Shown here in pieces: positions 1 to 8,355 of a stretch of DNA of 64,000 nt. Made by a program: the position numbers and the translations under genes. This DNA is from Svornostia abyssi (GTDB lineage Bacteria; Actinomycetota; Thermoleophilia; Solirubrobacterales; Solirubrobacteraceae). The notes under the pieces were generated by a model, which saw nothing but the letters and a program-made list of their open reading frames with translations, was not told the DNA's origin and made no database searches. Every line of letters starts with the position of its first letter. Position 1 is the first letter of the stretch. Location: the NCBI GenBank assembly GCA_024666565.1, contig CP088295.1, positions 1,736,001 through 1,800,000 of the forward strand. The letters are read 5' to 3'.

Positions 1-804
1 GGCGCGGCGATCGTCCACACGCCGCACAACACGTTCGATCGCGTCGGCGGCATGCGCGTCCGCTTCAAGGAATGGGTCGAGCGGCTGGCCGACGTCGTCA
101 TCGTGCACGCGCAGGCCGACCTGCCGAACCTCCTCCCGTCCGTCCGCGAGCGCGCGGTCGTGATCCCGCACGGCGAGTACGGGGGGCTTGCGCGCACGGG
201 CGGGGAGGCCGACCGGGCCGCTGCGCGCGCGGAGCTCGGGGTCGCCGGGGACGCCGTCGTCGCGCTGCTCTTCGGGCAGCTGCGCGAGGACAAAGGCGTC
301 GACGTCCTGCTCCAGGCGGCCGCCGAGGTGCCGGAGGTCGTCGTGGTGCTCGCGGGAGAGGACAAGGGCGCACTCGACGCCACCGCGGCGCTGCGAGCCG
401 ACCCCCGGCTCGACGGCCGGGTCATCGTCCGCGAGGGCTTCCACTCCATGGAACAGGCCGCGCGGTTCTTCGCCGCGGCGGACGTGTCCGTGCTGCCGTA
501 CCGGCGGGCCAGCGCGAGCGGCGTGCTGCTGCTGTCCTACGGGTTCGCCTGCCCGCCCGTGGTCTTCCCGGTCGGTGGACTGCCCGAAGCGGTGGTCGAC
601 GGCGAGACCGGCTGGATCTGCGCGGAGAGCACGGCGCAGGCGCTCATCGCTGCGTTGCGCGACGCCGTCGCCGCGGGCCCCGCGCAGCGCGCCCGCCGGG
701 GGAAAGCGGGCGCACAGCTGTCGGAGGAGCGCTACGCGTGGCCGGCCATCGCTCGGCGGACGATCGCCGAGGCGTACTGGCCCGCGCGGGCGCGTCGCGG
801 CTGA
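1..804 (+). CDS. Glycosyltransferase family 4, 5'-truncated by window edge
   Basis: This is the C-terminal part of a GT-B fold glycosyltransferase, which would move a sugar from a nucleotide-sugar to a glycan or lipid acceptor in the cytoplasm. The frame is open from base 1 (…HTPHNTFDRVGG), so the ATG at 52 is probably internal and the real start lies upstream. Visible are the linker strand ALLFGQLREDKGVDVLLQAA and the donor-site region with ASGVLLLSYGF and FPVGGLPEAVVDGETGW. The usual glutamate of the EX7E motif is replaced, as in the family variant reading SGVL-L-Y-F. The acceptor is unknown. It may belong to the polysaccharide genes seen later in the window. Family assignment is secure. 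Confidence 0.85.
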   Translation, partial: GAAIVHTPHNTFDRVGGMRVRFKEWVERLADVVIVHAQADLPNLLPSVRERAVVIPHGEYGGLARTGGEADRAAARAELGVAGDAVVALLFGQLREDKGVDVLLQAAAEVPEVVVVLAGEDKGALDATAALRADPRLDGRVIVREGFHSMEQAARFFAAADVSVLPYRRASASGVLLLSYGFACPPVVFPVGGLPEAVVDGETGWICAESTAQALIAALRDAVAAGPAQRARRGKAGAQLSEERYAWPAIARRTIAEAYWPARARRG

Positions 805-808
805 GACT

Positions 809-852
809 TGCCGCGAACGACTGTTTTAAGCTGCCGCAAACGACTGTTTTAG
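809..852 (+). promoter_or_regulatory. Two direct repeats with AAAC-GACT-GTTT cores upstream of ATPase
   Basis: TGCCGC(G/A)AACGACTGTTTTA occurs at 809-829 and again at 832-851, a 23-base period, and a third partial TGCCG begins at 855. The core of the second copy, AAACGACTGTTT (838-849), has complementary arms AAAC and GTTT. The stretch is clearly AT-richer than its surroundings and ends 27 bases before the GTG at 879. It looks like a promoter with repeated operator sites, possibly for autoregulation of the ATPase. That role is inference. Confidence 0.5.
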
Positions 853-878
853 ACTGCCGTTTTGGTAACGTAGAAGCC

Positions 879-2166
879 GTGTCCACCCTACTAGCCGAGT
901 ACCAGCGGCGGGTCGTCGACGACGAGCTCGACGAGCTGCTGGAAAGCCTCCCGGCTCTCGCAATCGACGGCCCGAAGGGCGTGGGGAAGACTCGCACGGC
1001 ACTCCAGCGAGCAAACACGGTCCATCGCCTCGATGATCCAGCAGCGCTCGCCGTCGCACAGGCTGACCCTTCGCGCCTGGTTCAGGGTGAGCCCCCGGTG
1101 CTCATCGACGAGTGGCAGCGCTTGAAGGAGGTCTGGGATCTTGTTCGGCGCGCAGTTGACGACGGCGCTCCGCCGGGCAGTTTTCTCCTGACGGGGTCCG
1201 CGATCCCCGACCCCCCGCCCACGCACTCCGGGGCGGGGCGTATCGCGACGGTCCGTCTGCGCCCGCTCGCCGTCAGTGAACGCCTGCGGTCCTCGAGCGT
1301 CAGCCTCGCGGACCTGCTCAGCGGCGAAGGTGCGCGTGTGGCGGGCACAACGGACGTCAGTCTGGCCGACTACACCGATGAGATCCTCGCATCCGGTCTC
1401 CCTGGCATTCGCCCACTGAAGGACCGGGCTCGGCGCCTACAGCTCGACGGGTACGTCGACCGTGTGATCGATCGCGACATCCCGGACGACGCGGGCGCGG
1501 TCATCCGCAACCCGGCGGCGCTGCGCCGCTGGATGAGCGCCTACGCAGCGGCGACATCGACGACTGCCGCGTTCGAGGCGCTGCGCGACGCTGCGAGCGG
1601 TGGGGGAGTCGGAGAAGCCGTCCAAGGCCACGACGCAGGCCTACCGCGACGCGCTCACTCGCGTCTGGTTGCTGGACGAGGTTCCGGCATGGATTCCGAG
1701 CAATAACCCACTCAACGAGCTCGGCCATGCCCCGAAGCACCAGTTCGCCGACCCGGCGCTCGCCGCACAGCTCCTGGGGGCGACAGCTCAGTCCCTGCTT
1801 GCCGGGGGCAGCTCCGGCCCGGCGATCCCCCGCAACGGGACACTGCTCGGCGCGCTCTTCGAAAGCCTCGCGACGTTGTCCGTGCGCGTGTACGCCTCGC
1901 AGAACGAGGCGAAGGTCAAGCACTTCCGCACCGCGCGCGGCCGACAGGAGATCGACCTCATCGTCGAGCGCGCGGACGGATGCATCGTCGCCATCGAGGT
2001 CAAGCTTGCACGGACGGTCGATCCCGGCGACGGCAAACACCTGCGCTGGCTGAAGGGCAAACTCGGCGACCGCGTCTTGGACCAGGTGATCATCACCACC
2101 GGCCCGGAGGCGTACCGACGGCACGACGGTGTCGCCATCGTGCCGCTTGCCCTGCTCGGCCCCTGA
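879..2166 (+). pseudogene. AAA_14/DUF4143 ATP-binding protein, frame-broken near 1600
   Basis: The N-terminal part (GTG 879) has a Walker A GPKGVGKT about residue 30, a Walker B-like PVLIDEWQ and a sensor-like LLTGSAIPD, the layout of the AAA_14 ATPase domain. The DUF4143 C-terminal half (KATTQAYRDALTRVWLLDEVPAW to the end at 2166) reads in the next frame. The switch falls at the GGTGGGGG run at 1599-1606. In the first frame the product runs into unrelated sequence and stops at 1706. With one base corrected the protein would be about 428 residues, normal for this family. The C-terminal part has a nuclease-like core (EIDLIVE…IAIEVK). Function of these proteins is poorly known. It is either a pseudogene or a homopolymer error. 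Confidence 0.75.
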
Positions 2167-2177
2167 TCTCATCGGGC

Positions 2178-3956
2178 TCAGCCGTCGGCGACCTCCAGCA
2201 GGAAGTCCGTCGCCTCCACCATGCTGCGCTCGGCGCTGCCGTCGGCCTGCGCGGGGCTCGCCGTGAGCGGATCGATGTGCTTGTACGCGGGCAGCAGAAC
2301 GGTCCGTCCCGGGTGCCTGACCCCGCTCGCGACACGGGCCGGGCCCTCCCCGGCGAGGAGGTTCAGCCCGGGCAGCCGGAACGCGGCGTCGTCGTGCAGC
2401 AGGTGCCGCCCGAGCGCCCCGGGGCGTAGCCCGAGCAGCGCCGTGCTCGACTCGTACGCGAGCTTCGTCGGGAAGTAGTACTCGACGAAGTCGGCGGGCG
2501 GCTCATGGAACGCGCGCGCGACCTGGCGCAGGTCGGCGAACTCCCGCGCCGGGTTCGTGTACCGGTTCGTCGGCACGCTGCCGAGCCGGTGCCAGCCGTA
2601 CAGCGGGCCGCCGCCGTCGGCCGTGCGGGGCGCGGTCGGGACGACCAGCCGCCCGCCGCCGAGCAGGTTGCCCGTCAGCGGCCGCAGCGCAGGGATGAGC
2701 GACAGCTGGTTCGGCAGCGGGAAGTGCTTCGGCGCGAGCGGCCCGCCGCTCGGGAACCCCATGCTCACCTGCGCGATCGAGCTGAAGTTGTACGAGTTGT
2801 CGTCGAGCATCAGCCCGAAGATCGCCTCGCTTGTCAGCCGCAGGTCGGTGAGGTCCGGCCGGCCGCTGCGGACGTAGTGCATGAGGTCGCGGCTGAACAG
2901 GATGCGCAGCGCCTCGCGCACGCGCGGGGTCCGCGGGATCTCGCGCTGCAGGCTGCTCTCTTCGTCGCCGTTGAAGTACGCGTTGCCGGCGGCGCCGGTG
3001 AGGATCGCCATGATCTCCGGGTTGATGACGGGCAGCTCGATGAGGGACTCCATGCCGGGCGCGAGCCGGCCGAAGGGCCGGGTGACGCCGGACAGCGCGG
3101 GGACGAGCGTGCGGTCCGCGCGGCTCACCGCGAAGGTGTCGACGGCGATGAAGCCGGCACACTGGTTGACCCCGGCGTCGGCGGTGGTGCGGCGGTCGCC
3201 GTCGAAGTCCCAGGCGGCGAACAGCCCGGTGAGGATCCCTCCGAGCGAGTGGCCGCCGCAGACGACCTTCTTCGTGCGCTGCGCCGGGTCGGGGAACCCG
3301 TCGGCGATCACGGCGTAGTAGTCGAGCAGCGTCTGCTCCAAGCCGAGCTGGCGCTGGAAGGCGTCCTTGCCGTGCAGGTCGATGCGGAACGTCGACGGGA
3401 CCGTGCCCCGGAAGTCCTCGAACCGGCGCCCGCCGATCTCGCGGCCGCGGAAGTAGTAGTCCATGGCGACCCGGGCGTCGCGCGCGGTCTTCGCGGCCTC
3501 GATGCCCGTTCGGTCCTCCAGGCAGTTCGAGCGCCGGTCGACGCCCCAGACCTCGACGTGCCGCCCGCGGCTGCGAGCCTCGCTGACGATGTTGCGGCCG
3601 ATGATGTCGAAGGCCGACGCGCCCTCGAAGATGCCCGGCATGCCGACGTAGACGGCGTCGGCCTGCTGCGGGTCGCTGGGACCGTCGGCGCTGCGGAAGC
3701 GCAGGTAGGTGATCCAGTCGCACTCGGCGGGGTGCGCGGGGTACTTCGCGCTGAGCGGGACCTTGAGCCGGACCTCGCTCTGGGTGACGCCCGCCCAGCG
3801 CGGGACGTCGGCGGCGGCGTTCGAGACCCACGGCGTCTCCACCCGTTCGACGACGCCTGACGGTGGGGGTGCGGCGACCGCCGCGGTGGGGAGCGCGGTG
3901 GCGATGGCGGTCGCGGCGAGGAGGACGCGCGACCAGGTGTTACCCATGTGTTCCAT
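2178..3956 (-). CDS. Secreted alpha/beta hydrolase
   Basis: A 592-residue exported protein. Residues 1-28 form a signal peptide (basic start, hydrophobic run VLLAATAIATALPTAAV, cleavage near AVA-AP). The nucleophile elbow GHSLGG lies at 235-240 inside CGGHSLGGILTG, so a serine hydrolase of the lipase/esterase type is likely. The large insertions after the elbow fit a lid. Met4 is an alternative start. The substrate is unknown. The gene is divergent from the TetR gene at 4018, with a palindrome between them, so it is probably that regulator's target. Its 3' end is only 11 bases from the convergent ATPase gene. Confidence 0.7.
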   Translation of the reverse strand: MEHMGNTWSRVLLAATAIATALPTAAVAAPPPSGVVERVETPWVSNAAADVPRWAGVTQSEVRLKVPLSAKYPAHPAECDWITYLRFRSADGPSDPQQADAVYVGMPGIFEGASAFDIIGRNIVSEARSRGRHVEVWGVDRRSNCLEDRTGIEAAKTARDARVAMDYYFRGREIGGRRFEDFRGTVPSTFRIDLHGKDAFQRQLGLEQTLLDYYAVIADGFPDPAQRTKKVVCGGHSLGGILTGLFAAWDFDGDRRTTADAGVNQCAGFIAVDTFAVSRADRTLVPALSGVTRPFGRLAPGMESLIELPVINPEIMAILTGAAGNAYFNGDEESSLQREIPRTPRVREALRILFSRDLMHYVRSGRPDLTDLRLTSEAIFGLMLDDNSYNFSSIAQVSMGFPSGGPLAPKHFPLPNQLSLIPALRPLTGNLLGGGRLVVPTAPRTADGGGPLYGWHRLGSVPTNRYTNPAREFADLRQVARAFHEPPADFVEYYFPTKLAYESSTALLGLRPGALGRHLLHDDAAFRLPGLNLLAGEGPARVASGVRHPGRTVLLPAYKHIDPLTASPAQADGSAERSMVEATDFLLEVADG

Positions 3957-3974
3957 GACTTAACGCTACACCTG

Positions 3975-3992
3975 TTGCATTTGCTGACGCAA
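3975..3992. promoter_or_regulatory. Palindromic site between divergent hydrolase and TetR genes
   Basis: The 61-base divergent spacer 3957-4017 holds TTGCTGACGCAA (3981-3992), with perfect arms TTGC/GCAA. A second TTGC at 3975-3978 can pair with the same right arm. Position and symmetry fit an operator for the adjacent TetR protein, controlling both directions. This is inferred from the layout. Confidence 0.45.
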
Positions 3993-4017
3993 GTGATGGT
4001 CAGATCGCACGGGTACG

Positions 4018-4611
4018 GTGGCGGCGATGGCTGACCCCGACTCCGTCCGCCGCCGCCCGGGTGGCCGCAGCGCGCGCGTGCGGTCTGCTGTGCTGCAGGC
4101 CACGCTCGACCAGCTCTTCGCTGTCGGCTACGAGCGGCTGTCGGTCCGGAAGGTCGCGGCGGCGGCGGGGGTGGCGCCGACGACGGTGTACCGGCGCTGG
4201 GGCAGCCGCCCCGAGCTGGTGCTCGCGGCGCTCACCGAGCTCTCGGCCGTGACGATCCTGGCCCCGGACACCGGCAGCGTGCGCGGGGACCTGCGCGTGC
4301 TCGCCGGCGAGATCGCCGGCGCGCTGTCGCAACCGCCGGTGACGGCGCTCATGCGCTCGATGATCACGCTGCCCGACGACGTGGCCGGGGAGTACCGACG
4401 GAGCTTCTGGGCCGACCGGACCTCACGGACGGCCGTCATCGTCGAGCGGGGGATCGCGCGCGGGGAGCTCCCTGCCACCACCGACCCCACCGCCGTCCTC
4501 GAACTGCTCATCGCCCCGATCTGGTTCCGGCTGCTCATCTCCAGCACCCCGATCGACGACCTGGCGCTTGACCGCTGGGTCCAGGCCGCGCTCGCGGCGA
4601 GCGACGGCTAG
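4018..4611 (+). CDS. TetR/AcrR family transcriptional regulator
   Basis: A 197-residue one-component repressor. The N-terminal helix-turn-helix is clear: QATLDQLFAVGYERLSVRKVAAAAGVAPTTVYRRWGSRPELVLAAL, about residues 25-70. The rest is a helical ligand and dimer domain with a TetR_C-like segment (MRSMITLPDDVAGEYRRSFWADR). The start may be GTG 4018 or ATG 4027, with no strong ribosome-binding site for either. It is divergent from the secreted hydrolase and probably controls it and itself through the site at 3975-3992. The ligand is unknown. Confidence 0.85.
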   Translation: MAAMADPDSVRRRPGGRSARVRSAVLQATLDQLFAVGYERLSVRKVAAAAGVAPTTVYRRWGSRPELVLAALTELSAVTILAPDTGSVRGDLRVLAGEIAGALSQPPVTALMRSMITLPDDVAGEYRRSFWADRTSRTAVIVERGIARGELPATTDPTAVLELLIAPIWFRLLISSTPIDDLALDRWVQAALAASDG

Positions 4612-4620
4612 CCTGAACGC

Positions 4621-4710
4621 ATGTCGCCCTTCTGGCTCTGGACGCAGGCCGCCATCGTCGTGTTCGTGCTCGCCGGGATCGTCATCGCGGCGATCCGGCT
4701 CTGGGCGTAG
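4621..4710 (+). CDS. 29-residue single-span membrane peptide
   Basis: The sequence starts MSPFWLWTQAAIVVF and continues through LAGIVIAAIRLWA before TAG. It is almost one transmembrane helix flanked by tryptophans, with one arginine near the C-terminus. It begins 9 bases after the TetR stop, in a spacing that suggests cotranscription, and is followed by a strong hairpin at 4727. There is no good Shine-Dalgarno sequence, and only the composition and position argue for coding. The role is unknown. Confidence 0.45.
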   Translation: MSPFWLWTQAAIVVFVLAGIVIAAIRLWA

Positions 4711-4726
4711 CCCCGGCCAACGCGTC

Positions 4727-4777
4727 TCCGCGGAAGCGGCGTGTTGGTCACAGCGTCCAGAGCGCCGCTTCCGCGGA
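4727..4777. terminator. 15-bp stem between converging genes
   Basis: TCCGCGGAAGCGGCG (4727-4741) is perfectly complementary to 4763-4777, with a 21-base loop. It sits between the end of the + strand peptide gene (4710) and the end of the - strand orphan gene (4803), so it could stop transcription from both sides. There is no U-tract. The right arm also contains the self-complementary CTTCCGCGGAAG. Confidence 0.55.
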
Positions 4778-4802
4778 AGCGCGCAGCGGCCTGGCGATCA
4801 GT

Positions 4803-5870
4803 TCAGTCGGCTCGACGCACGTCGTCGCGGATGTCCGGCGGGTCATGCGTGGTCACCACGATCCGAGTCTCCGCGCCGTTGCGGTGGTGTTGGAGCGCCC
4901 GAACGCGCCGGGCGACGATGCGCAGCAACACGGTTGCTTCGTCATCGCGGGGCAACCCGAACGCATCGAGGCGGCTCAGGGCTGCTTCTGCCGTCCGTTG
5001 GTTGTCCGGGGCGATGGCGAGGGACGGCCACTCGGTGGGGAGCCAGCGATCGGGAGGCATGGCCGCGTCGGTCTCGGTGGGAACTGCGAGCTCCGGCAGT
5101 GCCTGGTCGGACCAGGCACCGTCGTCCTGGTGAAGTACGAGGATGAGCCCGCCGGACACGCCGGCTCGGACGAGGGCTCCGTCCACGGCGGTCACGAGCG
5201 CTTCCTCGGCGCCGCGCAGTGCGCGGCCGAACTCGGCTGAACGGGCGCGCCGGCGCCACACCACTTCGGTTCCCGAGGTGAGTGCCGCGGGCTTGCCATC
5301 GTCGGCGTACTCAACTTGCCACGATCGCTGGTAGCTGCCGTCGCCCATGGGCCACGCGCGCGACTCGATGATCTCGACGACGCGGTTCGCGTCGTAGACG
5401 TAGTCCTCGCGCTGCCAGACCCCGGGTTCGGACGCGATCATCGTCGCGACAGAAAGCGGCCGCTGTCCGTTCCAGCACTCCAGCGAGGCGTTCTCGGCGG
5501 CCCAAGTCCCGTCAGGCGTCTGACCGTACGTCACGAACGTGCGATATGAGTCCTCGTACCGCGCGACGGTCTGCCACACGAGACTCCCGTCCTTACGGTA
5601 CTCGCGCTCCAAGCGCGAGCGTCCTGCTGCATCCAGACCGAAGACCTTGACGCTGCGTGGTTCCTGCGGGCGGCCCTCGACCACCTTGGCGTACACGGAT
5701 CCTCGTTCGCGCTGAAAGACGTGAGCGCGATACGGCGAGGTGGTCGGAGCACGCGCGTGGGTCCACGCAACGACGTGTGCGAGGGACGCTGTTACCGCCT
5801 CGCCCATCTCCCGCCGAAAGGCCGCCTCCAGCAGCTCACGATCTACTGATAGGTCGGGCACTCCGGGCAT
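4803..5870 (-). CDS. Hypothetical protein, 355 residues
   Basis: I do not recognise this family. No signal peptide or membrane span is visible. The N-terminal third is helical (LLEAAFRREMGEAVTASLAHVVAW). The middle has short repeated strands of the type YRKDGSLVWQTVARYEDS and YVYDANRVVEIIESRAW, rich in Tyr, Val and Trp, suggesting a beta-sheet layer like YD/RHS-style or wall-associated strands. The C-terminal part again looks globular alpha/beta. Base composition is slightly less GC-biased than its neighbours. It stands alone between a terminator hairpin and the glycosyltransferase operon, so context gives little help. Confidence 0.6.
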   Translation of the reverse strand: MPGVPDLSVDRELLEAAFRREMGEAVTASLAHVVAWTHARAPTTSPYRAHVFQRERGSVYAKVVEGRPQEPRSVKVFGLDAAGRSRLEREYRKDGSLVWQTVARYEDSYRTFVTYGQTPDGTWAAENASLECWNGQRPLSVATMIASEPGVWQREDYVYDANRVVEIIESRAWPMGDGSYQRSWQVEYADDGKPAALTSGTEVVWRRRARSAEFGRALRGAEEALVTAVDGALVRAGVSGGLILVLHQDDGAWSDQALPELAVPTETDAAMPPDRWLPTEWPSLAIAPDNQRTAEAALSRLDAFGLPRDDEATVLLRIVARRVRALQHHRNGAETRIVVTTHDPPDIRDDVRRAD

Positions 5871-5904
5871 GAGCGAACACTATCCCCGCACCAACCGAGG
5901 TGAT

Positions 5905-5924
5905 CGGAACGGGTCCCGGTTCCG
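5905..5924 (-). terminator. Hairpin downstream of the CpsB/glycosyltransferase operon
   Basis: CGGAAC (5905-5910) pairs with GTTCCG (5919-5924). The loop GGGTCCCG can itself pair in part. It lies 25 bases past the stop of the - strand glycosyltransferase and before the divergent start of the orphan gene. A short terminator is plausible but there is no U-tract. Confidence 0.4.
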
Positions 5925-5948
5925 GTATCCGCTCGCAGCCGGCATCCC

Positions 5949-7079
5949 TCAGGCAGCCCGCCCCAGCAGCACCCGCTCCGCCTCCGCCGTGATCCGCGCC
6001 GGGTCGAACCGCTCGGCGGCCATGACCTTCAGCGCATTCCCCTCCCGGCGGCACAGCGACGGGTCCGCCCGGTGGCGGGCCAGCAGCGCCGCCACGGCCA
6101 CCGGATCGTGCGCGGGTTGCGCGACCGCGGCCGCGTCGAGCAGCCCCGCGGCGCCCTCCGGCCCGGTGGCGAGCACCGACAGCCCCATGAGCATGCCGAG
6201 CATGAGCGACCGCGGCACGCCCTCCTGCGGCTGCGGGGCGAAGACCTGGACGTCGAACGCCGAGAGCACCTCGCTGACCCGCCCGCGCACGGTCGGCAGG
6301 AACCGCACCCGGTCACCGAGCGGCGCGGCCTGCGCCCGCAGAGCCTCCGCGTTGTCCCCGCTGCCGGCGATCACGAGCCGGACGTCGCCGTCCATCCGCT
6401 CGACCGCGTCGATGAGCACGTCGATCCGCTTGCCCTCGCTCAGCCGTGACACGCAGCCGATGACGAACGTGTCGTCCGTCGCGCCCCACTCGGCGCGCAT
6501 GCGCGCCCGTGCTGCGGCGTCGAACGTCACGTCCGCGCTCACGACGGGCGGCAGCACGCTCACGGAGCCGGCCGGCACCCCGGCCTCGATGATCGAGGCG
6601 GCCGTGTCGTCGGAGACCGCAAGGACGTGGTCGGCGTGGCGGGCGGCAGAGGCGTAGAGCTGGCGCACCGGCGCGCGGCGCATCGGCAGCGGGAGCGGAC
6701 CCCACTCGGCCCACACGAGCCGGCCGGGCACCGCTGACTCCAGCAGCGGCGTCATGAGCTGCTCCTTCTTGAAGTGCAGCAGCGTGACGTCGATCGGCGC
6801 GCGGGCGTGCTCGGCCAGCAGTGCCTTCTGCAGCCGCCGCGTCCACACGGGGAACCCCAGCGCGACGCGCCATGCGTCGCGGCGCGAGAGCTTCGGCCCG
6901 AGGTCGATCGGGTGCGCCTGCACGCGGGTCCCGTCGGCGAGGTCGGGCATGTTCGTCAGCAGCGTGGCGCGCCATCCACGGCCCGCGAGCGCGTCGAGCA
7001 GGTCGACGTTCGCGTACTCCGCGCCGCCGTGGGACTGCGTCGTCATCACCGAGACGATGTGCGGCACGCGATCGGTCAT
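5949..7079 (-). CDS. Glycosyltransferase family 4
   Basis: A 376-residue GT-B glycosyltransferase. The N-terminal domain opens with HIVSVMTTQSHGGAEYANVDLLDAL, the usual acceptor-domain glycine/glutamate start. The C-terminal domain has FVIGCVSRLSEGKRIDVLIDAV and VRLVIAGSGDNAEALRAQA. The EX7E-like region reads FAPQPQEGVPRSLMLGMLMGLSVLATGPEGAAGLLD, somewhat divergent. Its ATG overlaps the stop of the upstream PHP phosphatase by 4 bases (ATGA), so the two are translationally coupled. The pair suggests capsule or exopolysaccharide assembly. The donor and acceptor sugars cannot be told from sequence. Confidence 0.85.
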   Translation of the reverse strand: MTDRVPHIVSVMTTQSHGGAEYANVDLLDALAGRGWRATLLTNMPDLADGTRVQAHPIDLGPKLSRRDAWRVALGFPVWTRRLQKALLAEHARAPIDVTLLHFKKEQLMTPLLESAVPGRLVWAEWGPLPLPMRRAPVRQLYASAARHADHVLAVSDDTAASIIEAGVPAGSVSVLPPVVSADVTFDAAARARMRAEWGATDDTFVIGCVSRLSEGKRIDVLIDAVERMDGDVRLVIAGSGDNAEALRAQAAPLGDRVRFLPTVRGRVSEVLSAFDVQVFAPQPQEGVPRSLMLGMLMGLSVLATGPEGAAGLLDAAAVAQPAHDPVAVAALLARHRADPSLCRREGNALKVMAAERFDPARITAEAERVLLGRAA

Positions 7080-7852
7080 CGGCCGCGGCCACGCAGGCGC
7101 GTGAGCAGGCCGCCGCGGCGCGGGGCCTCGCGCTCGGGGCGTGGCGGGATCGGTCCGCCGCCGGCGATCGCGCCAGGCACGCCGTTGGTCAGCCAGTCGG
7201 CGAGCTCGGGGTCGTGCAGCGTGGCGGCGGCCTCCGCCAGTCCAGGCGGCCGGCGCACGGTGTCATGGGCGTCGGAGGAGAGCACGTGCGCAAGTTCGTC
7301 CTGGACCATCCGGCGCCCTGCCCGCTGGACGTCGCGCCCAAACGCCCCGGTCAGCGACCCGGCGGTGACCTGGCAGACCATGCCGGCGTCGACGTACGGA
7401 CGCAGGCGCTCGGGGTTCTTCGCCAGTGCGGGCGAGCGCTCGGGGTGGGCGAGCAGCAGCCGGTGCCCGCCGAGCAGCAGGTTGTCGATGACGGCCTCGA
7501 TCCCGGCGAGGCCGGGGGAGAAGGGCGGCTCGACCAGCAGCCAGTCGCCGTCGCCCAGCGTGAGCGCCTGGAGTTCCTCCTCCGGCAGGTCGCCGACCCG
7601 TGAGAGCGCCACCTCGGCGCCGGGCAGCACCCGCAGCGGTACCCCCGCCTCGTCGAGCTCGGCCCGCAGCTGCTCGACGGTCTCACCGATGAGCTGCGCC
7701 GTCACGTGCGGGTAGTCCCAGCTCACGTGCGGGGTGACGATGACCGTGTCGGTGCCGGCGTCGACGAAGGCCCGCGCCATGGCGACGGACTGCTCCATCG
7801 AACGGGGGCCGTCATCGATTCCGGGCAGCAGGTGGCAGTGGAGGTCGATCAC
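7076..7852 (-). CDS. CpsB/CapC-type PHP-domain tyrosine phosphatase
   Basis: A 258-residue metal-dependent phosphatase of the PHP superfamily, known in CpsB/CapC/YwqE to dephosphorylate BY-kinases that control polysaccharide polymerisation. The four PHP metal motifs are visible: MIDLHCHLLPGIDDGP at the N-terminus, VIVTPHVSWDY about residue 40, LLLAHPERSPAL about 134 and LSSDAHDTV about 190. The first gene of a two-gene operon with a glycosyltransferase, it is divergent from a stress-protein gene with 59 bases between starts. A BY-kinase gene is at 50694, 43 kb away. A phosphatase-kinase pair is an inference. Confidence 0.85.
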   Translation of the reverse strand: MIDLHCHLLPGIDDGPRSMEQSVAMARAFVDAGTDTVIVTPHVSWDYPHVTAQLIGETVEQLRAELDEAGVPLRVLPGAEVALSRVGDLPEEELQALTLGDGDWLLVEPPFSPGLAGIEAVIDNLLLGGHRLLLAHPERSPALAKNPERLRPYVDAGMVCQVTAGSLTGAFGRDVQRAGRRMVQDELAHVLSSDAHDTVRRPPGLAEAAATLHDPELADWLTNGVPGAIAGGGPIPPRPEREAPRRGGLLTRLRGRGR

Positions 7853-7911
7853 GCAGGGATATGATGGCGCGCGCTGCTGGGAACATGCTGGGTGCCCTCG
7901 GGAGAACGCGA

Positions 7912-8355
7912 ATGTTCAAGTCGATCGTTGTGGGAACGGACGGGTCGGAAACGGCGTCCGAAGCTGTGCGGCAGGCCGGTGAGTTCGCCGCGCCGCTGGG
8001 CGCCACGATCGAGCTCGTGAGTGCCTATGCGCCGGTGTCGCAGGCCCGGCTGCGCGAGGAGTCGCAGGCGGCCCCCGGTGACGTGCAGTGGATGGTCAAC
8101 CCGCGCGAGGACGTCGACGCGACGCTCGAGGCCGCAGCCGAGATCGTCCGCGGCTTCGGGGTCGAGGTGCGGACGTACGCCCGTCAGGGTGACCCGGCGG
8201 ACTCCCTGCTCGACGTGGCCGAGGAGATCGGCGCCGACCTCATCGTCGTCGGCAACAAGGGCATGACGGGCGCGAAGCGGTTCCTGCTGGGCTCGGTGCC
8301 CAACAAGGTCAGCCATCACGCGCCGTGCTCGGTGCTGATCATTCGCACTACCTGA
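7912..8355 (+). CDS. Universal stress protein, UspA family
   Basis: A 147-residue single-domain Usp. It has the opening strand FKSIVVGTDGSETASEAV and the ATP-binding signature G-2x-G-9x-G-S in VGNKGMTGAKRFLLGS, so it should be of the nucleotide-binding type. The start at ATG 7912 is preferred over 7861 because the family begins right there and GGGAGA lies 6 bases upstream. The longer reading would add 17 unconserved residues. The 3' end overlaps the convergent subtilase by 8 bases. Confidence 0.9.
   Translation: MFKSIVVGTDGSETASEAVRQAGEFAAPLGATIELVSAYAPVSQARLREESQAAPGDVQWMVNPREDVDATLEAAAEIVRGFGVEVRTYARQGDPADSLLDVAEEIGADLIVVGNKGMTGAKRFLLGSVPNKVSHHAPCSVLIIRTT

Noticed and set aside
2505..3860. 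A 451-codon + strand frame opposite the secreted hydrolase
   Set aside because: No recognisable motif, and Arg/Ala/Val-rich antisense composition. The - strand protein has a signal peptide and GHSLGG.
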